Positions 44,930-57,500 of a stretch of 64,000 nt of DNA are shown piece by piece. The stretch's first letter is position 1; every line of letters begins with the position of its first letter. The notes beneath the pieces were generated by a model. The model was given only the letters and a program-made list of their open reading frames with translations, made no database searches and was not told where the DNA came from. Where the stretch lies: contig CM069439.1 in NCBI GenBank assembly GCA_035610365.1, forward strand, positions 4,588,001-4,652,000. Reading direction: 5' to 3'. The translations under genes were made by a program, and so were the position numbers. The stretch comes from Aquatica leii. Taxonomy: Eukaryota > Arthropoda > Insecta > Coleoptera > Lampyridae.

Positions 44930-45740
44930 CTTAAATTCATTCCGGAGAGTTTTTGTGTCTATGCGCTAAGATTCTCAGTTTTCTAGCCATAACGTTCCAC
45001 ACGACTTCAATAAGCGAAAGGTAATGGGATCTGGGTGGCCATGGTAACAGATTAACATTGGCCTTCAAATCGATCCATAGAATATCTTGCTATGTGGAGA
45101 CGGGCATTATCCTGCTGCAAATTCCAACTGCTGAAGAAATGGAGGAATATGGGGTTGTACTACCACGTCAAGATATGGTTCATATACCAAACGAGACTTG
45201 CTCCTATAGACTATAGCACTCCATATCACAATCCCCATAGTGTGGTACAAATGCCGCTCAACAGAAAATTGAACATTGAGCCGTTCCTCACGTCTGATTC
45301 TCATACTGCCATCATGCATCCCCAAACAGAATCGGGATTAATTACTAAAAACTACTCTATGCTATTCCAGAATCCAGTGGAGTCGCAATCTACTCTTCAA
45401 ACGTTGATGTCGGTGTTAAACCGTCAGTGGTAGCACAAAATATTCTCAATAGGATTGCAATCCGAACAATTGATCTGGTATTGGAAAATTGGTTTTTTAT
45501 TCCCGTAAGTCGAAGATGGCGGTCTTTCACCTCATTTCTTTGCTTCGGTCCCCCAGTTCCTTGTCTACGACAGTTCTGACCTTCTCTAGTCTCTAGGTTT
45601 GATAGCAGCCCATGATAGTAAATTGGTTACGGTTAAGACGATTTGCAATTTTCCTGTACGAAAAACGACTTTCACGTCAAGTCAACAATTTGACCTCTCG
45701 AATTCGCTTAATTGACGGTAAATTAACCAAAACTCGCAAG
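44930..45740 (-). pseudogene. Tc1-like transposase
   Basis: Minus-strand reading: FSYRKIANRLNRNQFTIM near 45605-45660 (second helix-turn-helix), SRFCLGMHDGSMRIRREERLN near 45270-45335 (core; the preceding DE of the usual 'DESRF' is N-stop), MGIVIWSAIVYRSKSRLV near 45190-45240, then after a shift LQQDNARLHIAR near 45080-45115 (second catalytic Asp region) and a degraded 'WPARSPDLSPIE' block near 45010-45050. This is the order of Tc1 DDE_3 transposases. Stops and frameshifts make it inactive. The terminal inverted repeats were not found. Confidence 0.75.
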
Positions 45741-45749
45741 AAATACACA

Positions 45750-47510
45750 GGATAATAAAGTAGTAGTAAAGTAAAACGTCAGAGATGACATTGCCGTTTG
45801 ATCCATTGAAATAAAATTTTAATAATTTACTATCTCTGAGTAGTTAAACCTTTCTCCCAAGTTTGGTCACAAAATTATATATTCATTTAGGTTTAAAAAA
45901 AAAACACGAGTTCTAGCAAGAAATTGTTAACACGTCAAAAAAAAAACAATAACAAATAATAATTTTTTTTATCAGAAACTTTTTTTTTGTGCGATTTATT
46001 CAGTAATACTGAAAAACTGTATTTGTTGGAAGGTTGCGCACAAAAATAGTAACAGCATTGACAAATAGCAAAGACTTGTTAATATTACCACAATATGTGC
46101 TTTTTTTTATAAATTCTAAGAGTTGTTTGTTTTGTCGATAAATATGACGTGTCTCATGTTATAACCTTGTTAATTTTAGACTAAGAATGTTCGTTATATT
46201 GCAACACCCGCTTCGCGAATTGATTTTTAACTGACAAAATAGCTAACGGTTGATATAACGCAAATTACGTAACAAAAATGTATTTGCTTTTAATATATTA
46301 GTTAGCAAACACTTAACGAGAATGGTTGCAATAGAATTTGAAATGTTGGAAATGATTTGTGTAAACAAAATATTTTGATTAATTGTTTATGATTAATTTA
46401 TCGTCATAGGAAATGCTTATCCGTGCGTCGTCCCAATTAGTCGCGTTTTATTTCTATATTCTGATTGATGAAGCTAAAAAAAACCATAACTACATATGTA
46501 GTTTTGATCGACATTTTAATGACTTTAGTATACGGTTTTTTTGTACACCACGCTTCAAAACTCGTCTTAAGGATAGCATTTTTTTGTTTACTACGGAAGT
46601 AAAAAATATATGTAATTGCATGAGAGTACATTTTATAGAGATTATTTTCAAAGCAATTCTAGCAATTAACCAAACGTAATGAGTCTTCAATAAGCTAAGT
46701 CACCAGCAAAATGTCGAATCAAAACCAGACAAAACCACTGTAGATTTTAAAAGTCCAAACAATAATTTCATGTCAATCACGACAGCATAACCGTTTTATT
46801 ATTTATTAGATTCTAAACATAGGTTTTGCAGAAGTTTAATATTTTCTTGCGAATCCAGATATTTTAATTTTTTTTACTGTAGTATGAACATAGGTAACTA
46901 CCACCAACATTAAGCTGATAAAAAAATCCGCGATTTACCATTAGTGGGTAAATAAAGGTTTTCACGGTTAAGTAAAATGTGTTAACGATAAGAAAAGCGT
47001 TACAAAGTCAAAAGGAATTTATGAAGTCTTATCTTTTTTATTCTCCATTATAAAACGTTAGTATGAGCAATGGCATGAGTATCGTGTTATCGCACCAGTA
47101 CCCGAACCTATGATAAGATGAAGGAACTGAAACTACAGCAGCAAAGATCAAAAGTTTACAGCTGATTATGCACATATTAATCTATAACCCAGTTATTTAT
47201 AGCTATTTGTTTCATTCATCTCGAGTCTACCGACATCATCAATTATTCATGTTTCTCTCAAGAAGCGATAACTACAAAAATAGATACATTAATTATATTG
47301 TTAATTTCTCTAACATTATTTTTGTTGAGCCGCGGCTGTTTTTGTTGAACCAATAATTACACTTATTACTTAAACGCTTAAGTGGTGCACTACTTAAACT
47401 TAATTACATATTAACGTTGTACATATGACCACTTACTATTCATTAAACAACTCTTAACAACAATAACGAATGCATTCCTAGTAAAGTTTCTATCAAAAAA
47501 ATTATTGTAA
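45750..47510. other. No gene recognised
   Basis: AT-rich. A frame of 88 codons at 46413-46679 and overlapping reverse frames are not similar to anything I know. Confidence 0.5.
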
Positions 47511-47607
47511 TCAATCTAACATTTTATTTTAGACATAAAACTTTCACCATAAAACATTATTAAATTATTTTTTTTTTGGATAAATGGTGTATATTTATTT
47601 AGAAATA

Positions 47608-47651
47608 CAATTGCTAGCTTTCGAACTTTGTCTAAGTTCTTCGTCAGGAAA
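47608..47651 (-). ncRNA. Hammerhead-like motif, left arm
   Basis: Minus strand: CTGACGA (47641-47647), GAACTT paired with AAGTTC as stem II, then GAAA and GCTA. The bases before CTGACGA do not pair with the downstream GCAA here (TTTC in place of TTGC), so stem I is weaker than in the right arm. Confidence 0.45.
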
Positions 47652-47872
47652 AAATTAAATTAATTTGACAATTATAAAAAACTAAGGTAACTAAAAACAA
47701 TAACTATAAGGGAACTAGATAATAAGCGCTTATTAAGTTCGAAAGCTAGCAATTGTATTTCTAAATAAATATACACTATTTACCCAAAAAACTTGCGCTT
47801 ATTATCTAGTTCCCTTATAGTTATTGTTTATAGTTACCTTAGTTTTTTATAATTGTCAAATTAATTTAATTT

Positions 47873-47913
47873 TTGCCTGACGAAGAACTTAGACAAAGTT
47901 CGAAAGCTAGCAA
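47873..47913 (+). ncRNA. Hammerhead-like motif, right arm
   Basis: TTGC (47873-47876) can pair with GCAA (47910-47913) as stem I. CTGACGA (47877-47883) matches the CUGANGA core; GAACTT (47885-47890) pairs with AAGTTC (47896-47901) as stem II; GAAA (47902-47905) follows and GCTA gives a self-complementary helix III with a UA cleavage position. One extra A (47884) lies between core and stem II, which departs from the textbook form. The core is otherwise complete, unlike the PLE copies. Confidence 0.5.
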
Positions 47914-47979
47914 TTGTATTTCTAAATAAATATACAGCATTTACCAAAAAAAAAATTTAATAATCTAACATTTATTGAA

Positions 47980-48980
47980 AGTTGGAAGACTGAGACCCCT
48001 ATTTGTTGTAACCATTTTCATCTTACATACTTCTATTTTTAAGAAACAAAAACAAAACTTCTTTTCAAAAAAACTGACCAAAATGTTTTTGATTTAATCA
48101 GATTAACCCATACAGCGAAATATCGACTATTGGAAAAATAATAAAAGCTAAATGCGGATAGGTAATATAGGTAGACACTCAAAAACATAGGTCGATTAAA
48201 ATAGTAGACAATATTACGATACTAAGTCAAATAATAGAATAAATACAAATACATTTTGATGTTTTATATAATTTACATCTATCTATGTTTTATTAAAAGT
48301 ACTATCGCGACATACTTCGAGAGACTTGGCTAAATGAAAACTTCATCGGTTCTGTATTATAAAAAAATGTATTAATGATATGGCATGATAAAAGTTTATT
48401 GAACATTCAATTTTAAACACACTGAAAGAATATTCAAATAAAGCTTCAATATAGTTTTACACACACAATTTTACCCAATTCCCGAGATACATCTTGAGTG
48501 AGAAGGAGGAGAAAGTGAACCCACCAAAACCACCCGAACTTGCTTAGTACAAGCTCGCCACAAATAGGATAGGTTAATTAAAAAAATATTTCGAGTAGAA
48601 AGGATAGTCTTGTAAGACTAGTAGGATAGGCTAAATATAAGTGCGTACGATGAGAGCACGTTGTTCCGCGAGGCACCTACCGTACTGCTTATTCTCGCTT
48701 CTAAGGTTAATACCAAGTCGGTAAGAAAACTGATCAGAAAATGCGTAAGAGAGACAAAGAAAGGCAGAGTGTTACAGCTAAAAACAAAAATCAAAGTGTT
48801 ATGTAACTGAACGATTCTAAATAAACATGCAGTGTTATCTAAGGAAAGTAAAATTTTACTTTGCCTTATAGCTGCTTGCAAAAAAATAAACTTAACTACC
48901 ATGCATATGTTAGCAAACTAAATACTTCTAATAAAGGCTGTGGTTTCTCTTTGTAAAAAGCCTATATGCATTTACATCAA
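47980..48980. other. No gene recognised
   Basis: Contains a less AT-rich part (48480-48800), possibly the 3' flank of the next LINE fragment, but no motif supports this. Confidence 0.45.
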
Positions 48981-48989
48981 GTATCAATC

Positions 48990-49620
48990 TAAGGATACCC
49001 TGAGAGGAATCGGCATAGGGGACGATCATGGTTGACAGGTTACTCCGAACATAATCGAATTCGTGACAAGCGAGAATCCGATGTGCTGATGCGTTTTAAA
49101 TGACAACGAAGTCCGCCGTGCGAAAAAAGGATCTGAACGCTTGGCCGCAGAGAAGAACGGAAAGTCGTCGGTTGAAACGTGCTAATTCAATAATGTGCAT
49201 GAGCCTGCCTTGAATAAGACTTTGGTGCAAAACTTTCAAGACAAGACGCTTTTGTGCTTGTCAACCACGAAAGCGCAATGCTTGACAAAACTTAGCTTGC
49301 TGTCCAGTGGAAGCCCGAAGCGTCAGTTTGTTGCTGCCAGCCAAGCTTATTACGATCTCTAGGCACGTGTTTGATTTTGCCTCTAAGTTGCGCCTGGAAT
49401 TGGCGACTACGGTGACAGTACGCATAAGCGAAGATGTTGCAGTCTGCTGGTAAGTCTTTACTAAGCAAGTTGTTAACTAGATTCCACAAGGTCGGACCGA
49501 AAATCGAGTATTGTGAACAGCCCTGCGTCAATCGTTTGGCGTAAACAAAAGGGGATACGTTCGTAGAGTAAGTAATCGATCTATTTGACAAATACGTCAC
49601 GCGTAGCACCAGCAGATACT
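48990..49620 (-). pseudogene. LINE RT fragment, R1/I group
   Basis: Minus strand 49609-49292: RLTQGCSQYSIFGPTLWNL near 49470-49530 matches the 'GxPQGSVLGPTLWNL' RT block, and PADCNIFAYAYCHRSR near 49400-49450 corresponds to 'IxAYADD', with the catalytic pair changed to Tyr-Cys or shifted out. Downstream the similarity fades by 48990. The piece has higher GC than its surroundings. Inactive fragment. Confidence 0.6.
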
Positions 49621-49629
49621 AACGACGAG

Positions 49630-51635
49630 TGTGTGAACTAAAAGACATCTCGCAAAAGATGAATGATAGGCAACAAAAAAGCTAGACATTTTACAAAACC
49701 TCAAAAACTTTTATTTGAAATTTGAAAGTAAGTATCGAAAAACCGATATTTGACTGTGACATAATTTTTTGTAAAATTGAGTAGATCCTGCAAGATGTAG
49801 ATCACAACATCGCAATCACAAAAAAATTAAAGATCTTTTCTAAACCGTTGCTGTGAAGATAATTAATAGATGATAGAAAATAATTGAATAAAAAGTTGTT
49901 TTTCAAACCATAAAAATTTTTATAATCCAAATAGAAAGTAACATTTTCCAAATCTGATTTTTTTGCATTAAAACCGTTCTGACAAGCTAAGTTTAATACT
50001 GTGCTTAAGGCTGATGATTAGAAAACCCAGGACAGTTTTTCGGACCGTTTCTATAAAGTAATTTAAAAAAAAACTCATTTTTATTTTATTGATATAAGAT
50101 TTTGTCAAAACGCAGTATCGTTATTCTGATTTCCGCAGTTTCTATATTCTATCAAGTTTTAAATCTTGTGAAAAGTGTTATTGCTTTGGGATTTAAAAGT
50201 GTTTATAGTATTTTTTGATTTTGTTGTCAAACATATATTGAAGCAATGCCGCATTAGCGAATAAGCCAAGTAGGCTACGGTCTATGAGGCCCATACATTG
50301 AAAGAGCTCCGCGACAAGGAAAAAATTTAAATTTTCAATTATCCTTCATCCAGAAAAAATTATTATGACAAAATTATAATTCCAGTTAAGGCCTAATTAC
50401 GCCTTATTCAAAAAACTCAATAGTATCACTAGACTAAAATCTTCATATCTTTTCAATAGCTAAGACGAAATTTAATATTTTTATCGATTCTTTCCTGTCA
50501 TCTTGAATTTCTTATATTAGCCTCAAAAATGTAAATACCTTGATTGCAGCATGACCACCGGTAGACATTTTGGAACATAATTGAGAAACACTGTATCCAA
50601 TGTCTACGGAAAGATTTTTATAACATAAGATATAGGGTATAATTTACATAATTATCTACCAAAACTTTATTTTAGCCTATGCGATACAGACAGACTTTAA
50701 ACAGACAACTTACACCGTTTGACTTATTAATTCTTATCTTGAACAGATTGTGAAAACGAAAAGTGGTATATATGGTATTGTAGAAGATATATAGGATATC
50801 TTTCTTCTGCCGTGATTTCCATGTTTGGCTAAATAATAACTCAAAAAAGTCATAATCTGCGATCATTTCTAAAATCTCAGCAAAAAGCGAATCTACCGAC
50901 TACTCTTGCAAAACTGTCATCCAGTACCTACTCTTGTTCTTTCCTGAATTTCTGAATTTCTATAGAGCTGTTAATTCTACTAATCAGTATCTGTACACAT
51001 GTCCGCTGCTTTGAACTGTTATCGTGGATTATTATTTGTGTGACGTTGTTATGTTTTCTGAAGATCAGACAAGGAGTAATTTTCTTTTAGCGGGTTTTGT
51101 GTTATCTGCTTGAAGTCATCCAATCAATGATATTCCATAGGATTTACAGTGCACCAAAATTTTTTTACTACTTCAATAATGTTTCTCCACAAGCCAGGAT
51201 CATTTTCATATTATGATAGTTTTGTTAAAGTACTGAATTTTTGACTTCGTTCAGTAAAGGAACCTCATCTTCAGCTTACTACTAGACGTCCTTGAACAGG
51301 TCTTGAGTTGATCTGCTATTGACTTATAATTGTAACCCAGTTGAAAAAATTAAGGGCCCCCACGGCTGGAGAGTAATTAACTTGTGAAACAAGATTCTAT
51401 ACTCTAAAAAAGTAAGAAAGAATATGATTAACTTAAAAACTACTATCTCTCTTCTAAGACCTCCGTATTTTCCAAACTTTGCCTCAAACTTGTCAAACTT
51501 TCGTGTACTTTAACTTTTTGTAGTTGTCGTGATCATTCTTGGATTTCTCAAAATTAAGTTCCACATTTAGACATGTTGTTTTAAAAACATTTTACACCGT
51601 GCTAGTCTAGCGTTGATACGCAAACGGATTAAGCA
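49630..51635. other. No gene recognised
   Basis: AT-rich; no supported frame. Near 51050-51350 there are short words that could be Tc1-like but no convincing block. Confidence 0.5.
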
Positions 51636-51639
51636 AACT

Positions 51640-52640
51640 AGACGAGACATATGCACTATTTGTAAACAACTCTATCTCCAGATGATTGGAATCTCTTTGA
51701 CAACAATTTCCACCAGCAGTCTGATACTCTACGGCTAACCACTGAAGTTTACCTCAAAAACTTTCAATAATTGAAATCCAAAAATCACAAATACTTCATC
51801 GACCTATCGTCAGTACTATCCCATTTCCTACTTACAAGCTAACCAAGTACTTGGTCAACATTCTTTGTGAATTTACAGGTGAAATCTTTTTCCACATCAT
51901 CAATTCTTAGCATTTTATTCAACGTTGAGAAACTATACTTGAAATCCAAGACCTTTGTGCGAGTTTTGATGTCATTTTACTTTTTACCACAGTTTTTATT
52001 AAAGATTTGCTGATTATCATCGAACAGATTTTTTCTCATCATGACAACAATTGATAAGTGTTTATTATCTAGTTACTTCTAATTTGATAACAATTTTTAG
52101 AAACAAGTTTTTGGTACTGCTGTGGATTCTTCTCTATCGCATTTTTATAAAATATTTTCAAACGGTTGCTTTTGAATCATCGATCTTAAAACCTAAAGTT
52201 TGATTTTGGTATGTATGTAAACAACCAACACTTAGAATCAAATTCACCATGAAAATCGAAACAAATTGTTTGCTACTATTTCTTGACATTTTCGTAACTG
52301 ATAAACCCGACAGATTTCTGGGCCATTGTGTTTATCGCATATCTACACATACGGACATATACCTTCAAACTGTGTTTCATCATCACTCTGCACAAAAATG
52401 TTCTGTTTTTTGAATTTGTGATTCATCGCGCTTTTACTATTTGCCAACCTGAAAATCTAGACTCAGAACCCCGTCTTCTTACTAGAACCTTGACGAACAA
52501 TGGTTATATAAAGCGGGATATTCAGAAACCTAACTTTTTAAAGGTTTTTAAATAGATTTCGGTTGCTTGTTTGAGTTCTTCTCTGAGGAAACTCCTTAAG
52601 AAAGTAGGCAAAACCTTGGCAACTTCGGTTACAATAATAA
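51640..52640 (+). mobile_element. Penelope-like element copy, degenerate
   Basis: PIVSTIPFPTYKLTKYLVNIL near 51804-51867 (with FTGE following) is the N-terminal RT block. LLIIIEQ-like and IDKCLLSSYF blocks follow near 52010-52085, then QVFGTAVDSSLSHFYKIFSN near 52106-52165, the 'GTAMGSPLSPVIANIF' motif that is missing from the 27.6-32.3 kb array, then ESSILKPKVW near 52174. The YVDD part is deleted to a short run. The frame 52328-52555 gives HRAFTICQPENLDSEPRL. A degraded hammerhead-like CTGAGGA...AAAACC segment lies at 52571-52606. Orientation and family match the array. Confidence 0.72.
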
Positions 52641-52759
52641 CACAGTCCAAACCCATAAGACGTTCTTATCTTAGTAAGTTGGAAAAGACATTTGTCGCAG
52701 ATTTCTTTTCATAATACTGGGGAAGGAGCCAAAAAAAAGTTAAAAGTCTTATAAACATG

Positions 52760-52880
52760 AGGACAAATATCTTCCTCTAACGAGACTTGGCTTCCAAGAT
52801 CATCCCACTTAACCTTCTTAGGCTTTGATCTGTATGGCTACATGAAAAGCTTATTAGTATTCTACAGTAAATCCGGCAGT
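52760..52880 (+). pseudogene. Mariner-type transposase C-terminal scrap
   Basis: RSSHLTFLGFDLYGYMKSLL near 52797-52857 fits the 'RSPDLTPLDFFLWGYLKSLV' motif that carries the last catalytic residue of insect DDE_3 transposases. Only this block is visible. The nearest relative in the window is the inverted copy at 53635-54560. Confidence 0.45.
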
Positions 52881-53634
52881 TTCTTGATGTATTCTGGCGG
52901 AAGAGGAATATTTTATTTGATGTTACCTAATGAAACAAAAAATTATTTATTAAAACAAAGTCGGCTTCTCTTAGAAACAGTAGATTTTTGGGTTAATGTT
53001 GAATAAGATTTTTGTAGCTATTTTTGAGCCCGTATACAAGGTGTCCGTTTTTCGACCTCAAACATGGGTATCTCGGTTATTATAAGAGATCCAATATCGG
53101 TTAATTTAGACAAAAGTTGCACATTTCTAGACTGATCAATAATCTGAAAGAAAATCTCAACCCTCATTTTTTGTTTTTTAAATATGACAGAAAAGTTGAG
53201 AAACCTGATTTTTGTTTTCATTTTTTTAGCAAAAATCGACAGAGCTAGACGCTTTTAACTGAAACATCTTTTTTGTACTTTCGTCTAAATCTATCATCCG
53301 ATTTTCTATGACATTTTAGATGCAAGAGTTACAAAGTTTAATTTAGTTTTTTTTCTTACGGGCACTATATTGGATTTTTACACATTTTAATACAGTTTTT
53401 TCTGATTACGATAATCTATCACACGATATAATAAAATCTTACAAACAAAATTAAAAAAAAACATATTCTTGCGCAGAGTGCTTTAGTAACACTTTTGACT
53501 GTTGATCAAATTTAGAGTATGAACGCTCACATTTCTGCACAGTTGTTCATTAAGTTTTAAATTAAGAGCAACAGGATAACCCAGAACTTTATTCTTAGTT
53601 GCAATAAAACAAAATTTTAGAAACAACAACAAAA

Positions 53635-54560
53635 TTAAATAGAAAAATACAAATGGACAAAGAGGGGCTCGAATAGTTCGCCTTCTGCTTCTAAACACAA
53701 TACCACATGCTTTTGCAAGTTCGTTATTACTCGTGAAATGTCTCCTATTCTAATCTTATTTCTATTGTTTTTTCGCAACTCATCAATATCGGCAGGCATC
53801 TGATCTTTCATTGTTCTCCATAAAAAATAGTTTAACGGAATAGATTCGCTGACCAACGTACATCACCGTTGTTCAAAATAACTTTTTGCGGAAACATCGT
53901 TGACCAATGGTCAGCTCCTCTCTTAGCGTTGTGTGACCGCGTGCCGTTTTGCTTATTTTGACAAATACTGTTGTCAATGTAGTCTTTAAGAAAAGGTCCT
54001 CAGTAAATGTAAATACATGTCCGCATTCAAATTTTCTTCATAAATGTATGAGCCAATAATGCTGTCGCCCAATAAACCTACCCTACATTTAGTCCGAAAC
54101 TTATTTGTAGTCGTCGTTCTTGATGTTGACGGAAATTTTAATTGACCAAATATGCTCATTGTGACGATTAAAAATGCCCGAGTTTGTAAATTTGCTCTCG
54201 TCCGCAAATATCACGTTATTGAGAAAATTAGGGTTTTCTTCTAACTGATCCATCACAAATCTAACAAATGCTACGCGTTGATTACTATTTCCAGGATGGA
54301 AAATTTGAGTGATATGAATTTTAAACGGTTGATATTTATGTCTTTTGAGGACACTCCACAGCGCTTGATTTGATATGTTCAGCTCCGCTGCAATTCTCCG
54401 TGTGGAAGTAGAACGATTTTCTTGAATTTAGTAAAAAAACTCATTAGATGGGCTTAGATATGAGGCGCTTCATTTTATGTGGTAAAATTTCAACTTCATT
54501 CTCATTTTGTCTATCTCTATATCTTTGTCTAGGTTTACAAAACGAACCATATTTGCCTAA
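53635..54560 (-). pseudogene. Tc1/mariner-superfamily transposase (DDE_3)
   Basis: Minus-strand order in shifting frames: NRSTSTRRIAAELNISNQAL near 54350-54410 (helix-turn-helix), an ITQIFHPGNSNQR block near 54280, FLNNVIFADESKFTNSGIFN near 54165-54225 (first catalytic Asp in ADES), RVGLLGDSIIGSYIYEENLN near 54030-54090, a degraded 'QQDGAPAH' block near 53950, and IPLNYFLWRTMKDQM near 53800-53845 with the C-terminal NLQKHVVLCLEAEGELFE near 53660-53715. This is the set found in abundant insect DDE_3 elements often mislabelled as SETMAR- or Tc3-like. Frames are broken; inactive. Confidence 0.75.
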
Positions 54561-54569
54561 ATTTCTATG

Positions 54570-57500
54570 AAGCTATAAAAAGTAGTGAAGCGTAATAAAT
54601 TTCCAGTACAGTTTTCCTTCACTGGAAAACGGCATTTTATTGATAAAAGTAAAAAATTATTTGAGAAAAATTTTTTTTTAACAATTGCATAGTCTAAAGT
54701 AGTAATAAAATTAGCAGTCTTTTATTTTTTTGTAAAAACTTGCGTTTGGTATAAATTCTTCTTGTTTTAAAAATGTATTTTTGCTTTACTGTAAGATGTA
54801 GTTTTATGAATTCCTAAATTAAAATTAAGAATCTTATCCTGCGCAGAATGAAAAATTTATTTCTTTTTTTACTGAAGTATGAAAAACTTTTTTGTGTCGT
54901 TATTAACATTCTCCATTTTATTTATTATTTATTTATTATATTAATGTGGTTATGGCGCGAATAGAATCAATTGATTCTTTCTATATTGTTAAAGCTTATC
55001 ACGTATTTTAAACTTGTACGTCATATTGTCTAGGTTTCATTGTCATCGTCTCTTGAAAAGTCTTACTATCTGATTCATCACTTGTTAACGTTCTTGGTTA
55101 AAAATTACTCATTTTGAAAGATCAAGTTTTGACACTTCCAAACACCCTCATACAAATAAAATTAATGAAACAAAGTGATTTGATTTATTTTTACGCTTTG
55201 AGAAAACTTCTATTACTTTTTTTCAGCAAAAAACAAACAATTAAGCCATATAATTTTACCTCTAAATTAAAAAAATACTGGAGTTTTGTTAGGAAATAAT
55301 TAAAAAATCAAAACAAATAGAGCGTGAAGTCTAATGATTTATCCAGAAAAAGCTCTATCACGAAATGTAGTTTAACAAGTAATTAGTTTATAAAAATGTA
55401 AAACGTTACGGTTTCACTTTCATTGGCGCATCTCATCACAGATCGTGCATGAAACTACTCTCATCCATCTTTCCTACTGAGCTAATTTGTTTAATACCAG
55501 TGAAGACTCGTAATCAATAACGTAGTACATATTTTTTTCAGAGCGTTAATTATAGTGTGGAATTACTGAATAATAACTTACATATGAGTTTTGTTTCAAC
55601 TCATTACCATTCTTCTAAAGAAGTTATTATATATGCAATATATCGGTGACTTTTTATGTATACGTAACCCCGTTGACGAACAATCTATGCAGGTGACATT
55701 GACCGTCATTTCCCGCCAAAACATTCGGCATTCCTACAGGTAAATCGCAAGTTTGTATACCAGTGTCGGGTACGGATATCAACGCTATTTTAATCGGTCG
55801 CGAATTATAATCAGAAGTCAGTCATTTTCTCAAAGAAAATGTATTTGTGCAATTAATAATGTTTGAGAAAAAAAAATATCCCCAAAATTTTAGCAATGGC
55901 AACATAACTGCTTTATCTATTTGCACATATGGTTTTGGTAGAGGTGGTAAAAAGACAAATAACAAGTTCGCTGACACTCAGCCAAAGTATTCAAAATTAG
56001 AAACAATAACTAACCTAAACTATGTCAAGAATTTTGCATAGTTAAATCAATTATTATTTGTACGCCACTGGTTATATACTTCTGGACCGGTGAAGCAGGT
56101 TTATGGACAGGGTAACGACCTAGTGTTAGATTCTCGCGTTTGTCGGTTAGAAGAACTTCTTGGAGGGGGTTATTAAACGTATAAAAAGTGATAAACATCA
56201 AACATATCCGCACTCATTGATAATCACGCTAAACTTGCTATAGCCACTCAAGTAAAGGGTTTTTTTATTGGAAGTTTGGGAAATTTTGTTTCATTATTTC
56301 TCAACCTTTTTTTCTCGTGTCCACATGATCTTTCTTGCGTATATCAAATTTTCGTCATTTTTAATCGTTCCAATTAATTATTAATTAACTCAGCAGGTGG
56401 TCAATCGACTTATCTTGGACATACGTGGAAAGATGCTTTTCTTCTTTTTAAACTGAAAAAGACAAAACGTCTAGTATAAATGTACAAATAAGTGGTTCAA
56501 TCATTTTTAACAAAAACTAACGTATTTCTGCGGAAGGCATTTAATAAGAAAGTCTATTTCACTTTTACTATCCGTTAATTGCTACTAGCACGGATTCTGC
56601 ATAGGATGGAAGTTGCATAACGTGTTGAATTTTAATGGGTTTAAAGAACGTCTCTATAATTTAACGCGCTCTTTAATGAATCTAATTTCCGGTTTACTAA
56701 CATAATTGCATAAGTTGGTCTTACCACATTTTTTGGATTTAATTAATACAGGTTTTTTTTGTTAATATTACACACTATGCAGTTATTGTCATGGTTGAAA
56801 CAATGATGTGTGAAGATTGCATTACTGACCTAAACCGCGAACATTATACTTAAATATATAGACTCTCGTTTTCGTAACAGACGGCATAACTGTAATCTGC
56901 AGATTTTATATCAACATATTCACATAATTTTCAAAAAACTGAATTTACATAGAACCCATATCAAAAATATACAGTTTTGTAGACAAAAACTTAATTGGAA
57001 CTAAATAATCTTTAAATACAGTCACGTGCATACTTAGACTGGACCGAAAAAAAGCTTAATAAGCAAAACGCTTAGGCATCAAAACGGAAGCGAGTAATTG
57101 TTTTTTGTTTTGTTTATAACTAGTTTTAAAAGAGTAAGGTAAGAATTTTATTAAATGTCTATTATATACGACGATGACCACAACATGTCATAAGAAGCGT
57201 TAATCATGTAAATTCGTTTTATACATACATTCAGCTTAAAAATTGGTTTAGAAAACAATGCAGAAACGGCTTAAAGCTCCAAAAAATTAAAGAAAAACAT
57301 ATATAACAAATTAACACATTTCTGGGTAAAACTCCTTGGTGATGTTATAATGACCATCAACGGGTTTTAATCGCTGCTTTAAAAGAGTACTTAATTATTT
57401 TTTTTTTATTAATTAGAACGAGGTAAAAAATAATCTTTATTAAAACTAATACAGGTCGGAAATACTAAAACTATTAAAACTGGTAATACTAAAAGCTTTT

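Larger units (their letters stand above)
47526..47961. mobile_element. Foldback unit with hammerhead-like cores and flanking duplication
   Basis: Two ~150-170 bp arms (about 47558-47729 and 47795-47960) are near-perfect reverse complements; a 65-bp spacer holds a third, partial copy of the arm's end. Each arm contains AAAGTTCGAAAGCTAGCAAT with the CTGACGAAGAACTT segment before it. The unit is flanked by AATCTAACATTTTATT (47513-47528) and AATCTAACATTTATT (47962-47976), which look like a target duplication. No coding frame. Head-to-head copies of a short retroelement terminal segment, such as a PLE pseudo-LTR, are the simplest explanation. Confidence 0.7.
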
